From Paraburkholderia xenovorans LB400 (GTDB lineage: Bacteria; Pseudomonadota; Gammaproteobacteria; Burkholderiales; Burkholderiaceae), in the NCBI RefSeq assembly GCF_000013645.1, contig NC_007952.1, positions 2,728,001-2,792,000 on the forward strand: a DNA stretch of 64,000 nucleotides, given 5' to 3'. A program made the translations under genes and the position numbers. Positions 42,757-52,885 of this stretch are shown one piece after another; the first letter of the stretch is position 1; every line of letters begins with the position of its first letter. The notes under the pieces are model-generated. The model was not told the origin of the DNA. It saw nothing but the letters and a program-made list of their open reading frames with translations, and did not search any database.

Positions 42757-43674
42757 TTGCGTCGTGCGCAGGCACAGAAACTCGTAGGACGGTTGATCTG
42801 CCGCCCGCAACGCTGGCAATCTGGCGAATTGCCACGCAGCGGAGACCACGGCGATGGAACCGTCCACCCCCAGGCGCACGACGACAACCTCGAACGTTTC
42901 GAAGCACACGGCGCGGCGCCGCTGCCGGTCCCGAACGAAGAAGGTTACGTCGAGCATGAAGGCGCGCGAATCTGGTACGCGTCGTACGGCGCCGGCGTGC
43001 CGGTGATTCTGCTGCACGGCGGCCTCGGGCACAGCGGCAATTGGGGCTACCAGTTGCCGGCGCTGCTCGGCGCGGGGCGTCGCGTGGTGGTTGTCGACAG
43101 TCGCGGCCACGGCCGCAGCACCCGCGATGCGCGGCCCTACCGCTACGAGCTGATGGCGTCCGACGTGCTGGCCGTGATGGACACGTTGCAACTCGAACGC
43201 GCCGCGCTGGTGGGCTGGAGCGACGGCGCCTGCGTCGCGATGGTATTGGGCATCACCGCCGCGGAGCGGGTGGCCGGTGTGTTCTTCTTCGGCTGCAACA
43301 TGGATCCGAGCGGCACGAAGACGTTCGCGCCGACGCCGACGGTGGAGCGCTGTTTCAGCCGCCATGCAAAAGACTACGCGCAGCTATCGGCAACGCCGGA
43401 CGACTTCGAAGCGTTTGTCGGCGCCGTCAGCACGATGATGAAAACCGAGCCCAACTATTGCGCCGACGATCTGGCGCGAGTCCGCGTGCCGGTCGCCATC
43501 GTGCATAGCGAGCATGACGAATTCATCGAGCCGGAACACGCCGATTATCTCGCTCGCACCATTCCGGGCGCGGAACTGATTCTGCTGTCCGGCGTGAGCC
43601 ATTTCGCGCCGCTGCAACGGCCGGCGCAATTCAATCAGGTGATGCTCGACTTCCTGCGCCGGCTTGGCGGCTGA
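42757..43674 (+). CDS. Alpha/beta hydrolase, start uncertain
   Basis: The fold starts around residue 60 of the open frame (GYVEHEGARIWYASYGAGVP) and includes the oxyanion motif VILLHGGLGHSGNW, nucleophile elbow LVGWSDGACVAMVLG, the acid in VAIVHSEHDEFIEP and the histidine in LLSGVSHFAPLQRP. No ATG or GTG in frame precedes the domain. Only TTG codons at 42757 and 42793 are available, and the frame before residue 50 is not protein-like. Either a TTG is used or the 5' end is damaged. It stands alone on the plus strand. Confidence 0.75.
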   Translation: MRRAQAQKLVGRLICRPQRWQSGELPRSGDHGDGTVHPQAHDDNLERFEAHGAAPLPVPNEEGYVEHEGARIWYASYGAGVPVILLHGGLGHSGNWGYQLPALLGAGRRVVVVDSRGHGRSTRDARPYRYELMASDVLAVMDTLQLERAALVGWSDGACVAMVLGITAAERVAGVFFFGCNMDPSGTKTFAPTPTVERCFSRHAKDYAQLSATPDDFEAFVGAVSTMMKTEPNYCADDLARVRVPVAIVHSEHDEFIEPEHADYLARTIPGAELILLSGVSHFAPLQRPAQFNQVMLDFLRRLGG

Positions 43675-43856
43675 ACGACACCGCTGAACGGCCGGCGGCC
43701 TCGCCGTATCCGTTGCCGTCTGACCGCAAGCGTCAGGACCCCGCCGAACTCCCAAAATTTCACGATGCGGAATGATCGACTGCTTCGTAAAAAATCGTGG
43801 TGCGTGGCACAAATCCGGCATTTCGCAATGTCGCCCCGCGTTGCACATCGCGAAAC

Positions 43857-43880
43857 AAAGACGATAAGTCTTTATTTTTA
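43857..43880 (+). terminator. Small stem-loop with T-rich tail
   Basis: AAAGAC, five bases, GTCTTT, then ATTTTTAAA. It is 183 bases after the alpha/beta hydrolase stop. It could end that transcript, but the distance is long. Confidence 0.35.
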
Positions 43881-43929
43881 AACGATAATTTTTGATCGAA
43901 TGAAGCGTCTAACGAGCACTTGCGCCGCT

Positions 43930-43975
43930 GCCTGCTGACGTAGACTCTTTTACAAGAGCCGGCGCTTCAGCAGGC
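43930..43975 (+). other. Nested stem-loop, possible leader RNA structure
   Basis: GCCTGCTGA (43930-43938) pairs with TCAGCAGGC (43967-43975). Inside lies a second hairpin, CTCTT-TTAC-AAGAG (43945-43958). The structure is about 100 bases upstream of the small gene at 44079, so it would lie in its leader if transcribed from the AT-rich segment before it. Confidence 0.35.
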
Positions 43976-44078
43976 GAGCCAGGGTGGACGAGACGGAAAC
44001 ATTGTCTGACGGTCTCCAACCTCGCGCACGAAGCCGCCCCGGCACCGCGGTTTTTAATTGGCAACTGGGAGACTAAAA

Positions 44079-44309
44079 ATGAAAGGCTTTCGCTTTGGTT
44101 CGGATCAGGGAGCGTTCTACATTTTGCCGGGACAGGACGGTTGGGAAGCCACCTACGGCAACGAAACGCTCGGCGAGTTTGCGAGCCCGCAACAGGCAGC
44201 AGACGACCTCGCACGCGGCTTGATCTGCCCGCACCTTCCGGACGCCGACGACACGGCGACGCTCGAAATTCCAGAGAAGCTCAGCGACTGGGAAATCGTT
44301 CACGTGTGA
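44079..44309 (+). CDS. Hypothetical small acidic protein
   Basis: 76 residues from the ATG at 44079, with GGGAGAC at good spacing. The sequence MKGFRFGSDQGAFYILPGQD continues with short strands and an acidic C-terminal half (LPDADDTATLEIPEKLSDWE). The isoelectric point should be low. I do not recognise the family. The gene has its own ribosome-binding site and ends before the icd terminator palindrome. Confidence 0.6.
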   Translation: MKGFRFGSDQGAFYILPGQDGWEATYGNETLGEFASPQQAADDLARGLICPHLPDADDTATLEIPEKLSDWEIVHV

Positions 44310-44344
44310 TGGCAGGTATGGCCGCTGCCCACGTGGAAACAAAA

Positions 44345-44376
44345 ATGACGATGGCGCTCGCGAGCGCCATCGTCAT
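44345..44376 (-). terminator. Terminator of icd: perfect 32-base palindrome
   Basis: Each arm is 16 bases (ATGACGATGGCGCTCG and its complement), with no loop bases beyond the hairpin turn. On the minus strand it is followed by TTTTTGTTT. It lies 40 bases after the icd stop and can also end plus-strand transcription of the small gene. Confidence 0.8.
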
Positions 44377-44416
44377 GCTTACTACTTACTTCAATGCTGC
44401 ACGCTTCTTCAGCGTC

Positions 44417-46645
<2,229 letters not shown>

Positions 46646-47056
46646 GTTCGATGCTTTGCTAGGTGAAGTGATAGACAGAGCGTTTGGTAGCGCTGAGCCG
46701 GCGAGGTTGCGACGAAGCAGCAAAACGCAGCGCGAGGCTCGGCACTACTTTTTACGGCCAGGACGTCAGTATATGCGTGTTTTCCTCTATTCGCTGCGAA
46801 ACAAACATATCCAGAAACTGCGTCCAACGGGGTCGAGCCCCGCTGGATAAGGCTTACGGCCATTTGCCCTAGGCCGCAAGACAGATGTCTTATAGATGAC
46901 CTGACGTACGAAATAATTTGTTAATGCGAATCAGATGCATTACTATTCGATCGCACCTTTCAGTTTCACTCATTTTTCTGACAATCACTCGCTAGAACGG
47001 CGCCGTTTTCGCACAGCTTTGGTGCGCGGCTGCGCCACCTGCCCAATTCAAACAAC
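46646..47056. other. Divergent promoter region of icd and TonB receptor
   Basis: 411 bases without a gene. It contains both promoters and a Fur-like box at 46923-46941. The segment 46900-46980 is clearly AT-rich compared with flanking DNA. Confidence 0.55.
46923..46941 (+). promoter_or_regulatory. Fur-box-like inverted repeat upstream of TonB receptor
   Basis: AATGC, nine bases, GCATT. The overlapping 19-mer at 46920-46938 matches the classical Fur consensus (GATAATGATAATCATTATC) at 12 positions by eye. It lies 115 bases before the receptor start. Iron control of a siderophore receptor would be expected. Confidence 0.45.
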
Positions 47057-49240
47057 ATGCAGAATTCATTTGTCGCCGGCCGCCCAACTTTTGCGCGCGG
47101 CCAACGTCGGACCCCGTCGCTGCTCAGCGCGGGGCTACTGGCCAGCGTCGGTTTGACGCTTTCCACGCTGTCCTCTTCGGGATGGGCGCAGGTCGCGGCA
47201 AGCGACACGGCCGCGACCTTGCCGGCCGTGAGCGTGTCGGCAACGAAAGACACCAGCGTGGCGCAAGCCGACACGGTCAGCGCGGGCGCGCTGGGTTCGC
47301 GCAAGCAGGTGGACACGCCGTTCTCCACCCACGTCGTGACGAGCGACGAAGCGCAGGACCTGTTCGCGACGACCGCCAATGATCTGTACAAGTACGACCC
47401 GGCCGTGTCGGTCACCAGCGAAAACGCGATCAGCGAAAATTCGATGTTCACCGTGCGCGGCATGCCGATCGACACACTGAACAGCATCAAGGTGGACGGC
47501 CAGACCTTTCCGTCGTGGGATACCGACCTCTCGCTCGAACCGTTCGAGCAGGTGGAGTTGCTCAAGGGTCTGTCCGGCTTCATGTACGGCTTCGGCTCGC
47601 CGGGCGGCATCGTCAACTACGTGCTGAAACGCCCCACCGACACGCCCTACCGCAGCGTCACGGTCGGCTACCGGTCGGCCGGCGTGTTCACCGAGGCGGT
47701 CGATCTGGGCGGCCGCTTCGGCAATGACGACCGTTTCGGCTATCGCCTGAACCTCGTCAACGAAGACGGCAATACCGCCGAAGACCACGGCCACATTCGC
47801 CGCCAGGTGGCCTCGCTCGCGTTCGACTTCCGCATTACGCCGGACCTGACGTGGAGCGCCGACGCGTTCTACCAGAAGCGCAGAACCAACGGCACGCTGT
47901 TCGGCCTGATGTTCGGCGGCGACGCCGGCGGCATTCCCGACGCGAGCAAAGTCACCCACGCGCTCACGCAACCGCAGAACTACTACCAGACCGAGATGGC
48001 CTCGTTCGGCACGGGCCTGGATTACCGCATCTCCGAAAACTGGCATGCAAGCCTGAAATACCGCTTCGCCAAGGAGAACCGCACCAACTCGGACAGTCTC
48101 CTGTTCGTCACCGACCCCGCGGGCAACTACTCGAACACGCTGTATGCGGCCATGACGCGCTACTTCTATCAGAACGTAGACGGCATGGTGCAAGGTCATT
48201 TCAACACCGGCAGCATCAAGCATGACGTGGTGGTAGGCGCGGGCTTCGAAACGCAGACCGCCGAGTACAGCAACAGCACGGGCTGGAACGAGGGTTACTT
48301 CCTCGGCTACGGCAATCTGTACAACAGCACGTTGCTGACCAACGACGAAGTCAGCATCGGCTCGGACCTGTACCGCCAGCAGCGCACCACGCAGGCCGCC
48401 GTGTACGCGAGCGACACCGTGCAACTGACGTCTCGTCTGTCGGCGCTGGTCGGTGTGCGCTATACGCAATATCGCGAGCATGTGTACGACCCGAGCGGTG
48501 CGGTCTCGTCGCAATACGACGCCGATCCGGTCACGCCGACCTTCGCGCTGATGTTCAAGACCGATCCGTACTCCACGCTGTACGCGAGCTATGTGGAGTC
48601 GCTGGAACAGGGCGGCGCGGCGTCGAACACCAACCTCAACTACCCGGACACGTTCGGCCCGCTGCGCAGCAAGCAGTACGAGGTCGGCTTCAAGACCGAT
48701 CACGCCAAGTGGGGCGCCAACCTCGCGCTGTTCCGCGTCGATCAGGGTTACAACTACACGAACGTGGACAACATCTTCGTGCAGGACGGCACCAAACGCT
48801 ATCAAGGCCTCGACGCGAGCGGCTGGCTCGCGCTCACGAGCGAATGGCGCGTGATGGGCGGCGTGATGTGGCTCGACACGAAGGCCGTGGACGTGAACGA
48901 TCCGACCGTGGAAGGCAAGCGCATTTACGGCGCGCCGCGTTTCACCGTGACGGGCCGGATCGAATACAACCCGTCGTATCTGCGTCCGCTGACGCTGGCG
49001 TTCGGCGGCAAGTACGTCGGCAACCAGGCGGTGGACGCGCAGAACACGCAGTTCGTGCCGGCATACACCACGTTCGATCTGAGCGGCCGCTATGAGACGA
49101 AGATCGCCGGCAAGGACGTGACGTTCCGCGCGGGGATCAACAACCTCTTCAATCGCCGCTACTGGACCACGGCGTGGGGTTACTACGTGGCGCCGTCGCC
49201 GACGCGCACTGCGGTAGCCAGCGCGACGCTGCAATTCTAG
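47057..49240 (+). CDS. TonB-dependent siderophore receptor
   Basis: 727 residues. A signal peptide (LLASVGLTLSTLSSSGWAQ) is followed by a TonB-box-like region near LPAVSVSATKD. The plug domain has FTVRGMPIDTLNSIKVDGQT and QVELLKGLSGFMYGFGSPGG, typical of the FhuE/FpvA-type family. A 22-strand barrel ends with the aromatic ATLQF. It transports ferric siderophore across the outer membrane with TonB/ExbBD energy. It differs in position from the ornibactin receptor gene, which normally sits inside the synthetase operon. Ferric malleobactin-type siderophore is a plausible ligand because the synthetase genes are 3 kb away, but this is not shown. Its stop overlaps that of the convergent LysR gene. 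Confidence 0.87.
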   Translation: MQNSFVAGRPTFARGQRRTPSLLSAGLLASVGLTLSTLSSSGWAQVAASDTAATLPAVSVSATKDTSVAQADTVSAGALGSRKQVDTPFSTHVVTSDEAQDLFATTANDLYKYDPAVSVTSENAISENSMFTVRGMPIDTLNSIKVDGQTFPSWDTDLSLEPFEQVELLKGLSGFMYGFGSPGGIVNYVLKRPTDTPYRSVTVGYRSAGVFTEAVDLGGRFGNDDRFGYRLNLVNEDGNTAEDHGHIRRQVASLAFDFRITPDLTWSADAFYQKRRTNGTLFGLMFGGDAGGIPDASKVTHALTQPQNYYQTEMASFGTGLDYRISENWHASLKYRFAKENRTNSDSLLFVTDPAGNYSNTLYAAMTRYFYQNVDGMVQGHFNTGSIKHDVVVGAGFETQTAEYSNSTGWNEGYFLGYGNLYNSTLLTNDEVSIGSDLYRQQRTTQAAVYASDTVQLTSRLSALVGVRYTQYREHVYDPSGAVSSQYDADPVTPTFALMFKTDPYSTLYASYVESLEQGGAASNTNLNYPDTFGPLRSKQYEVGFKTDHAKWGANLALFRVDQGYNYTNVDNIFVQDGTKRYQGLDASGWLALTSEWRVMGGVMWLDTKAVDVNDPTVEGKRIYGAPRFTVTGRIEYNPSYLRPLTLAFGGKYVGNQAVDAQNTQFVPAYTTFDLSGRYETKIAGKDVTFRAGINNLFNRRYWTTAWGYYVAPSPTRTAVASATLQF

Positions 49241-50175
49241 GCATGACCTGAACGAGGGGCGCCCGCCTCGGGCGCCCCGATCATTGCGGGAATCTGCGCA
49301 ACCAGCGCGTCGATCGCGCAGCGCGTTTTCAGCGGTAGATAGCGGCTCTTCGGCCACACCAGGTGGATCTCCTGAGAAGGCCGGAAACAATTCTCCATCA
49401 CCGTCACCAGCTCGCCTGTTTGCGCATAACGGGCCAGCAGCCAGCTCGGCAGCCACGCAAGGCCGAATCCGGCAAGCGCGGCGTCGACAATACCCTGCAT
49501 GTCGTCGAAACCGAGCTGCGGCTGAACCTGCGCGCGGCGGATCTGCCCGTCGACATCGACCACATCCCACGGTTGCGCCGAGCCTGCCCGCAAGTAGGCG
49601 ATCACCGCGTGCCCGCGCAATTCGTCCACGCTGCGCGGCGTGCCGTGCCTCGCCAGATAGGCGGGCGCCGCGCCGATACTCGCGTGCTGCACGCCGAGCT
49701 TGCGCGCGGCGAGACTCACGCTGTCGGCCAGCGGCCCCACGCGCACCACGAAATCGAAACCCTCTTCGACCACGTCGACAAAGCGGTCGGTGATCGAAAT
49801 ATCGATCTTCAATTGCGGATGCTTGCGCGCAAGTCCGAGCAGCACCGGCGCCACGCAGTGATGACCGAAAGCCTGCGGCACGCTCACGCGCAAACGCCCT
49901 TTGGGCTCGCGCCGCCCTGAATCCAGGTCGGCTTCGGCGGCCTCCAGTTCGGCCAGCGCGCGCACGCAGCGGTCGTAGTAGACCTGCCCGTCTTCGGTGA
50001 GGCTCTGGCTGCGCGTCGTGCGATTCAGCAGGCGCACGCCGAGCCGCTTCTCGAGCCTCACGATCACTTTGCCGACCGCGGAGCGCGTCAGGTTCATGCG
50101 CTCTGCCGCGAGCGCAAAACTGCCCGTTTCCACCACGCGCACGAAGGTCGTCACGCCGTCCAGGATGTCGCTCAT
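49237..50175 (-). CDS. LysR-family transcriptional regulator
   Basis: 312 residues. The N-terminal HTH (TGSFALAAERMNLTRSAVGK, about residues 17-36) belongs to the DsdA/CrgA-like subgroup, and the effector domain contains ITDRFVDVVEEGFDFVVRVG and AAPAYLARHGTPRSVDEL. It is divergent from the MFS exporter at 50304 and probably controls it. Its stop codon shares the sequence CTAG with the stop of the convergent TonB receptor, a tail-to-tail overlap. Confidence 0.87.
   Translation of the reverse strand: MSDILDGVTTFVRVVETGSFALAAERMNLTRSAVGKVIVRLEKRLGVRLLNRTTRSQSLTEDGQVYYDRCVRALAELEAAEADLDSGRREPKGRLRVSVPQAFGHHCVAPVLLGLARKHPQLKIDISITDRFVDVVEEGFDFVVRVGPLADSVSLAARKLGVQHASIGAAPAYLARHGTPRSVDELRGHAVIAYLRAGSAQPWDVVDVDGQIRRAQVQPQLGFDDMQGIVDAALAGFGLAWLPSWLLARYAQTGELVTVMENCFRPSQEIHLVWPKSRYLPLKTRCAIDALVAQIPAMIGAPEAGAPRSGHA
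49256..49278. terminator. Strong hairpin after the TonB receptor, inside the LysR 3' end
   Basis: GGGGCGCCCG, three bases, CGGGCGCCCC: a 10-bp perfect stem 16 bases after the receptor stop. It lies within the last codons of the convergent LysR gene. No U-tract. Confidence 0.5.
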
Positions 50176-50250
50176 GACGCTCGCCTCATTGGTTCCTTAA
50201 GGGACGCATTGCTGGGATTTTCGCTCGTCAATAGGGACGCCGATTCCCCC

Positions 50251-50274
50251 TATATTACACAGTCCACGGTGGAC
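50251..50274 (+). promoter_or_regulatory. Promoter -10 and palindrome upstream of MFS gene
   Basis: TATATT at 50251-50256 is a good -10 element. Immediately after it, GTCCAC-G-GTGGAC (50262-50274) is a perfect inverted repeat at the expected transcription start. The palindrome would block or tune initiation if bound by a regulator. Confidence 0.4.
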
Positions 50275-50303
50275 TCGCCCACCGACTATCGAGGTGAAAA
50301 TCC

Positions 50304-51935
50304 ATGTCCAATGATCCGATCGCACGGACTGTCGCAAGCAAAACTCCGCAACCCGCCACCTTCCTCTCGCGCCGCAAGAACACCTTGGCGTTGGGCGCGG
50401 TATGTCTCGCGTCGCTCATGTTCGGCCTCGAAATTTCCAGCGTTCCCGTGATTCTGCCGACGCTCGAACGCGTGCTGCACGGCGACTTCAAAGGCATGCA
50501 GTGGATCATGAATGCCTACACGCTCGCGGTAACAACGGTTCTGATGGCGACCGGCACGCTGGCGGACCGGTTCGGCCGCCGGCGCGTCTTCGTGATCGGC
50601 ATCGCGCTGTTCGGCATCACCTCGCTGATCTGCGGACTCGCGCCGAGCGTGCCGACGCTGATCGTCGCGCGCCTGCTGCAAGGCGCGAGCGGCGGCGCCA
50701 TGCTGATCTGCCAGGTGGCCGTGCTCTCGCATCAGTTCAGCGAGGGACCCGAACGCGCTCGCGCATTCAGTGCGTGGGGCATCATCTTCGGCATCGGGCT
50801 CGGCTTTGGGCCGGTCATCGGCGGAACGATCGTGGCGCTTTCGAGTTGGCAATGGGTCTTCTGGGTGCACGCGCTACTCGCCGCCGTGACCTTGACGCTC
50901 GTTTTCAGCGGCGTGCAGGAATCGCGCGATCCGCACGCGCATACGCTCGACATTGCCGGCATCGTCACGCTCTCGCTGGCGGTTTTCGGCCTCGTGTATT
51001 TCATCACGCAGGTTCCGGCGCTCGGCTTCAGCGATCCGCGTGCGCTCTTCATCATCGCGGCGGCACTGCTCGCCTTCGCGGCCTTTCTCTTTGCCGAGAA
51101 GCTCAGCGCACGTCCCATGTTCGACTTCGCGGTCTTCAGGATTCCGCAGTTTTCCGGCGCACTGATGGGCTCGGCGGGTATGAATTTCAGCTTCTGGCCA
51201 TTCATGATCTATTTGCCGATCTATTTCCAGATCGGCCTCGGCTATGACAGCGTGAGCGCCGGGCTTGCGTTGCTCGCCTACACACTGCCCAGCCTCCTGT
51301 TTCCGCCGCTCGGTGAGCGTCTCGCGCTGCGCTACGGCTCGGGAATCGCCATACCCGCAGGGCTATTCACGATCGGCCTCGGCTTCCTGCTGATGCGATA
51401 CGGCAGCAGTGCCGCGCATGCGGACGTGTGGACCATGCTGCCCGGTTGCGTCGTCGCCGGCGCGGGCCTCGGGCTCACCAATACGCCGGTCACCAATACG
51501 ACGACCGCCGCGGTTGCCCCGGAACGCGCGGGCATGGCGTCCGGCATCGACATGAGTGCGCGGATGATTACGCTCGCGATCAATATCGCGTTGATGGGCG
51601 CGATCCTGGTCGGCGGCATTCGCTTCAATCTGCAGACGCGCTTGCCGAAGACGTTCGACACCGCATTGCTCGGCAGGCTGGCAGAGAAGATTGCAGCAGG
51701 GGATGGGGAAGCGGTCAGAACGGGAATTCCCGCGTTAGCGCGAATCGACTCGTCTGGAAGCATCGTGCACGCTGCATTGATGCAGGGTTTCGGCTGGGTG
51801 ATGGTCTATGGCGGCGTCGGCGTATGGGTGCTCGCCGTGCTTGGCTTCGTGATTTCCGGCAGCGCGTCGCGAAGGCTGAAACACCAGAAGCACGCGCCGG
51901 CAACGCAGCAAGCAAGCCGTTGCGACGCGTGCTGA
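50304..51935 (+). CDS. MFS transporter, DHA2 (14-helix) family
   Basis: 543 residues with about 14 membrane helices. Motif A is GTLADRFGRRRVFV after helix 2, and the helix 5 region GIGLGFGPVIGGTIV fits motif C of antiporters. A soluble tail rich in basic residues ends the protein. The 14-helix DHA2 family includes drug and siderophore exporters. It lies between the TonB receptor/LysR genes and the hydroxamate-siderophore genes, so a siderophore export role is possible. The alternative is an unrelated drug exporter controlled by the divergent LysR. The ATG is preceded by GAGGTGAAAA. Confidence 0.85.
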   Translation: MSNDPIARTVASKTPQPATFLSRRKNTLALGAVCLASLMFGLEISSVPVILPTLERVLHGDFKGMQWIMNAYTLAVTTVLMATGTLADRFGRRRVFVIGIALFGITSLICGLAPSVPTLIVARLLQGASGGAMLICQVAVLSHQFSEGPERARAFSAWGIIFGIGLGFGPVIGGTIVALSSWQWVFWVHALLAAVTLTLVFSGVQESRDPHAHTLDIAGIVTLSLAVFGLVYFITQVPALGFSDPRALFIIAAALLAFAAFLFAEKLSARPMFDFAVFRIPQFSGALMGSAGMNFSFWPFMIYLPIYFQIGLGYDSVSAGLALLAYTLPSLLFPPLGERLALRYGSGIAIPAGLFTIGLGFLLMRYGSSAAHADVWTMLPGCVVAGAGLGLTNTPVTNTTTAAVAPERAGMASGIDMSARMITLAINIALMGAILVGGIRFNLQTRLPKTFDTALLGRLAEKIAAGDGEAVRTGIPALARIDSSGSIVHAALMQGFGWVMVYGGVGVWVLAVLGFVISGSASRRLKHQKHAPATQQASRCDAC

Positions 51936-51973
51936 ACAGCAGTGCGTGATCGACGACGGCGCATGCTCCAACG

Positions 51974-51997
51974 GGAGCGGCGCGCACGCGCCGCTCC
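51974..51997. terminator. Bidirectional terminator hairpin at the end of the siderophore operon
   Basis: GGAGCGGCGC, a four-base loop, GCGCCGCTCC: a perfect 10-bp stem between the stops of the MFS gene (51935) and the convergent formyltransferase gene (52003). Confidence 0.6.
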
Positions 51998-52002
51998 TTA
52001 GC

Positions 52003-52845
52003 TCAGGCCTCGACCTGCACCGACTGCCCGGCCATGATCGCGAGTCCTTCGTTCAAAGCCGGAAAAAGACTGCGGTTGAAATTGTTCCAGCGGAGTTCGA
52101 GGATCGTATCGTCCTTATCGATTTCGGTATTCAGCACGTCGTGAATCACCTCGCCGGAATCGATTCCGTTGTCGACATAGTGAAACGATGCGCCCGTCAG
52201 ATACAACGGCTCGACCGCCACGGTCTCCATTGTCTTCCAGTTGACTACCTTCCTGCCACGCGCGCCATAGAGCGCGTCGAGCGTCGCATAAGCGCCGCGC
52301 CGCTCATAGGGCGATTCGGCACGCGTCACGCCAGGGTGGATATTCACGATCTTGCGATAGAACGGGGCGCCCGGCCGAACCAGCTCGTCGAGAATGATCA
52401 GCAAACCGTCGAGCACGACGATATCCGCCTTCAACTCCACCAGCGTATCGAGCAGGTGCTTTTCAAAGCGGCTCTTGCCTGCCGTGCGTCCAGGCGCACC
52501 GAGCGGCTCACGCCGGTAAGTCGATGGAATGGCGAGTAGCAGATCGTTGACCGGCTTGCCCTGCACGCGCAAATTCGGCGGATAGAACCAGCGCATGCCC
52601 GGTTCGTAGGCAAATCCATATTCCTTCAGTTTCTCGCGGTCCGTGCTGGAGCCGGCGTCGTCGTCATAGATGACTTTTTCGAGCGAGTACTGGTCGCCCA
52701 GTCCGGTTTCGTTGAGCGCCTCGACAAGCGACTCCAGCACCGACTTCATGTAGCGCGTGCCATTCTTGTACGCAATGTCCTGGCCGGCCTTGTCGGCGGC
52801 CGCGTTTCTCAGTGACCAGATATAGACGAGTTTTTTCTTCGGCAT
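52003..52845 (-). CDS. pvdF: N5-hydroxyornithine formyltransferase
   Basis: 280 residues of the PvdF-type formyltransferases, which transfer a formyl group from 10-formyltetrahydrofolate to N5-hydroxyornithine. The formyltransferase core has KADIVVLDGLLIILDELV, the catalytic Asn-x-His in RKIVNIHPGVTRAESPYERR and the aspartate-containing ASFHYVDNGIDSGEVI. It is the last gene of the minus-strand siderophore run, 40 nt after the hydroxylase. The presence of this gene indicates a formyl-hydroxamate in the product. The hairpin at 51974-51997 ends the operon. Confidence 0.9.
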   Translation of the reverse strand: MPKKKLVYIWSLRNAAADKAGQDIAYKNGTRYMKSVLESLVEALNETGLGDQYSLEKVIYDDDAGSSTDREKLKEYGFAYEPGMRWFYPPNLRVQGKPVNDLLLAIPSTYRREPLGAPGRTAGKSRFEKHLLDTLVELKADIVVLDGLLIILDELVRPGAPFYRKIVNIHPGVTRAESPYERRGAYATLDALYGARGRKVVNWKTMETVAVEPLYLTGASFHYVDNGIDSGEVIHDVLNTEIDKDDTILELRWNNFNRSLFPALNEGLAIMAGQSVQVEA

Positions 52846-52885
52846 AGTCGATTCCTATGTGTGTGAGTCTTTGCGTCCCTTTCCA

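Larger units (their letters stand above)
43675..44078. other. Intergenic region with structured elements
   Basis: 404 bases without a gene. It contains a small stem-loop with T-rich tail (43857-43880), an AT-rich segment around 43870-43900 that may hold a promoter, and a nested stem-loop at 43930-43975. Nothing else is recognised. Confidence 0.5.

Noticed and set aside
47135..49570. 811-codon open frame antisense to the TonB receptor
   Set aside because: Arg/Val/Gly-rich translation with no motif, exactly opposite a well-supported receptor gene; a codon-bias shadow in GC-rich DNA.
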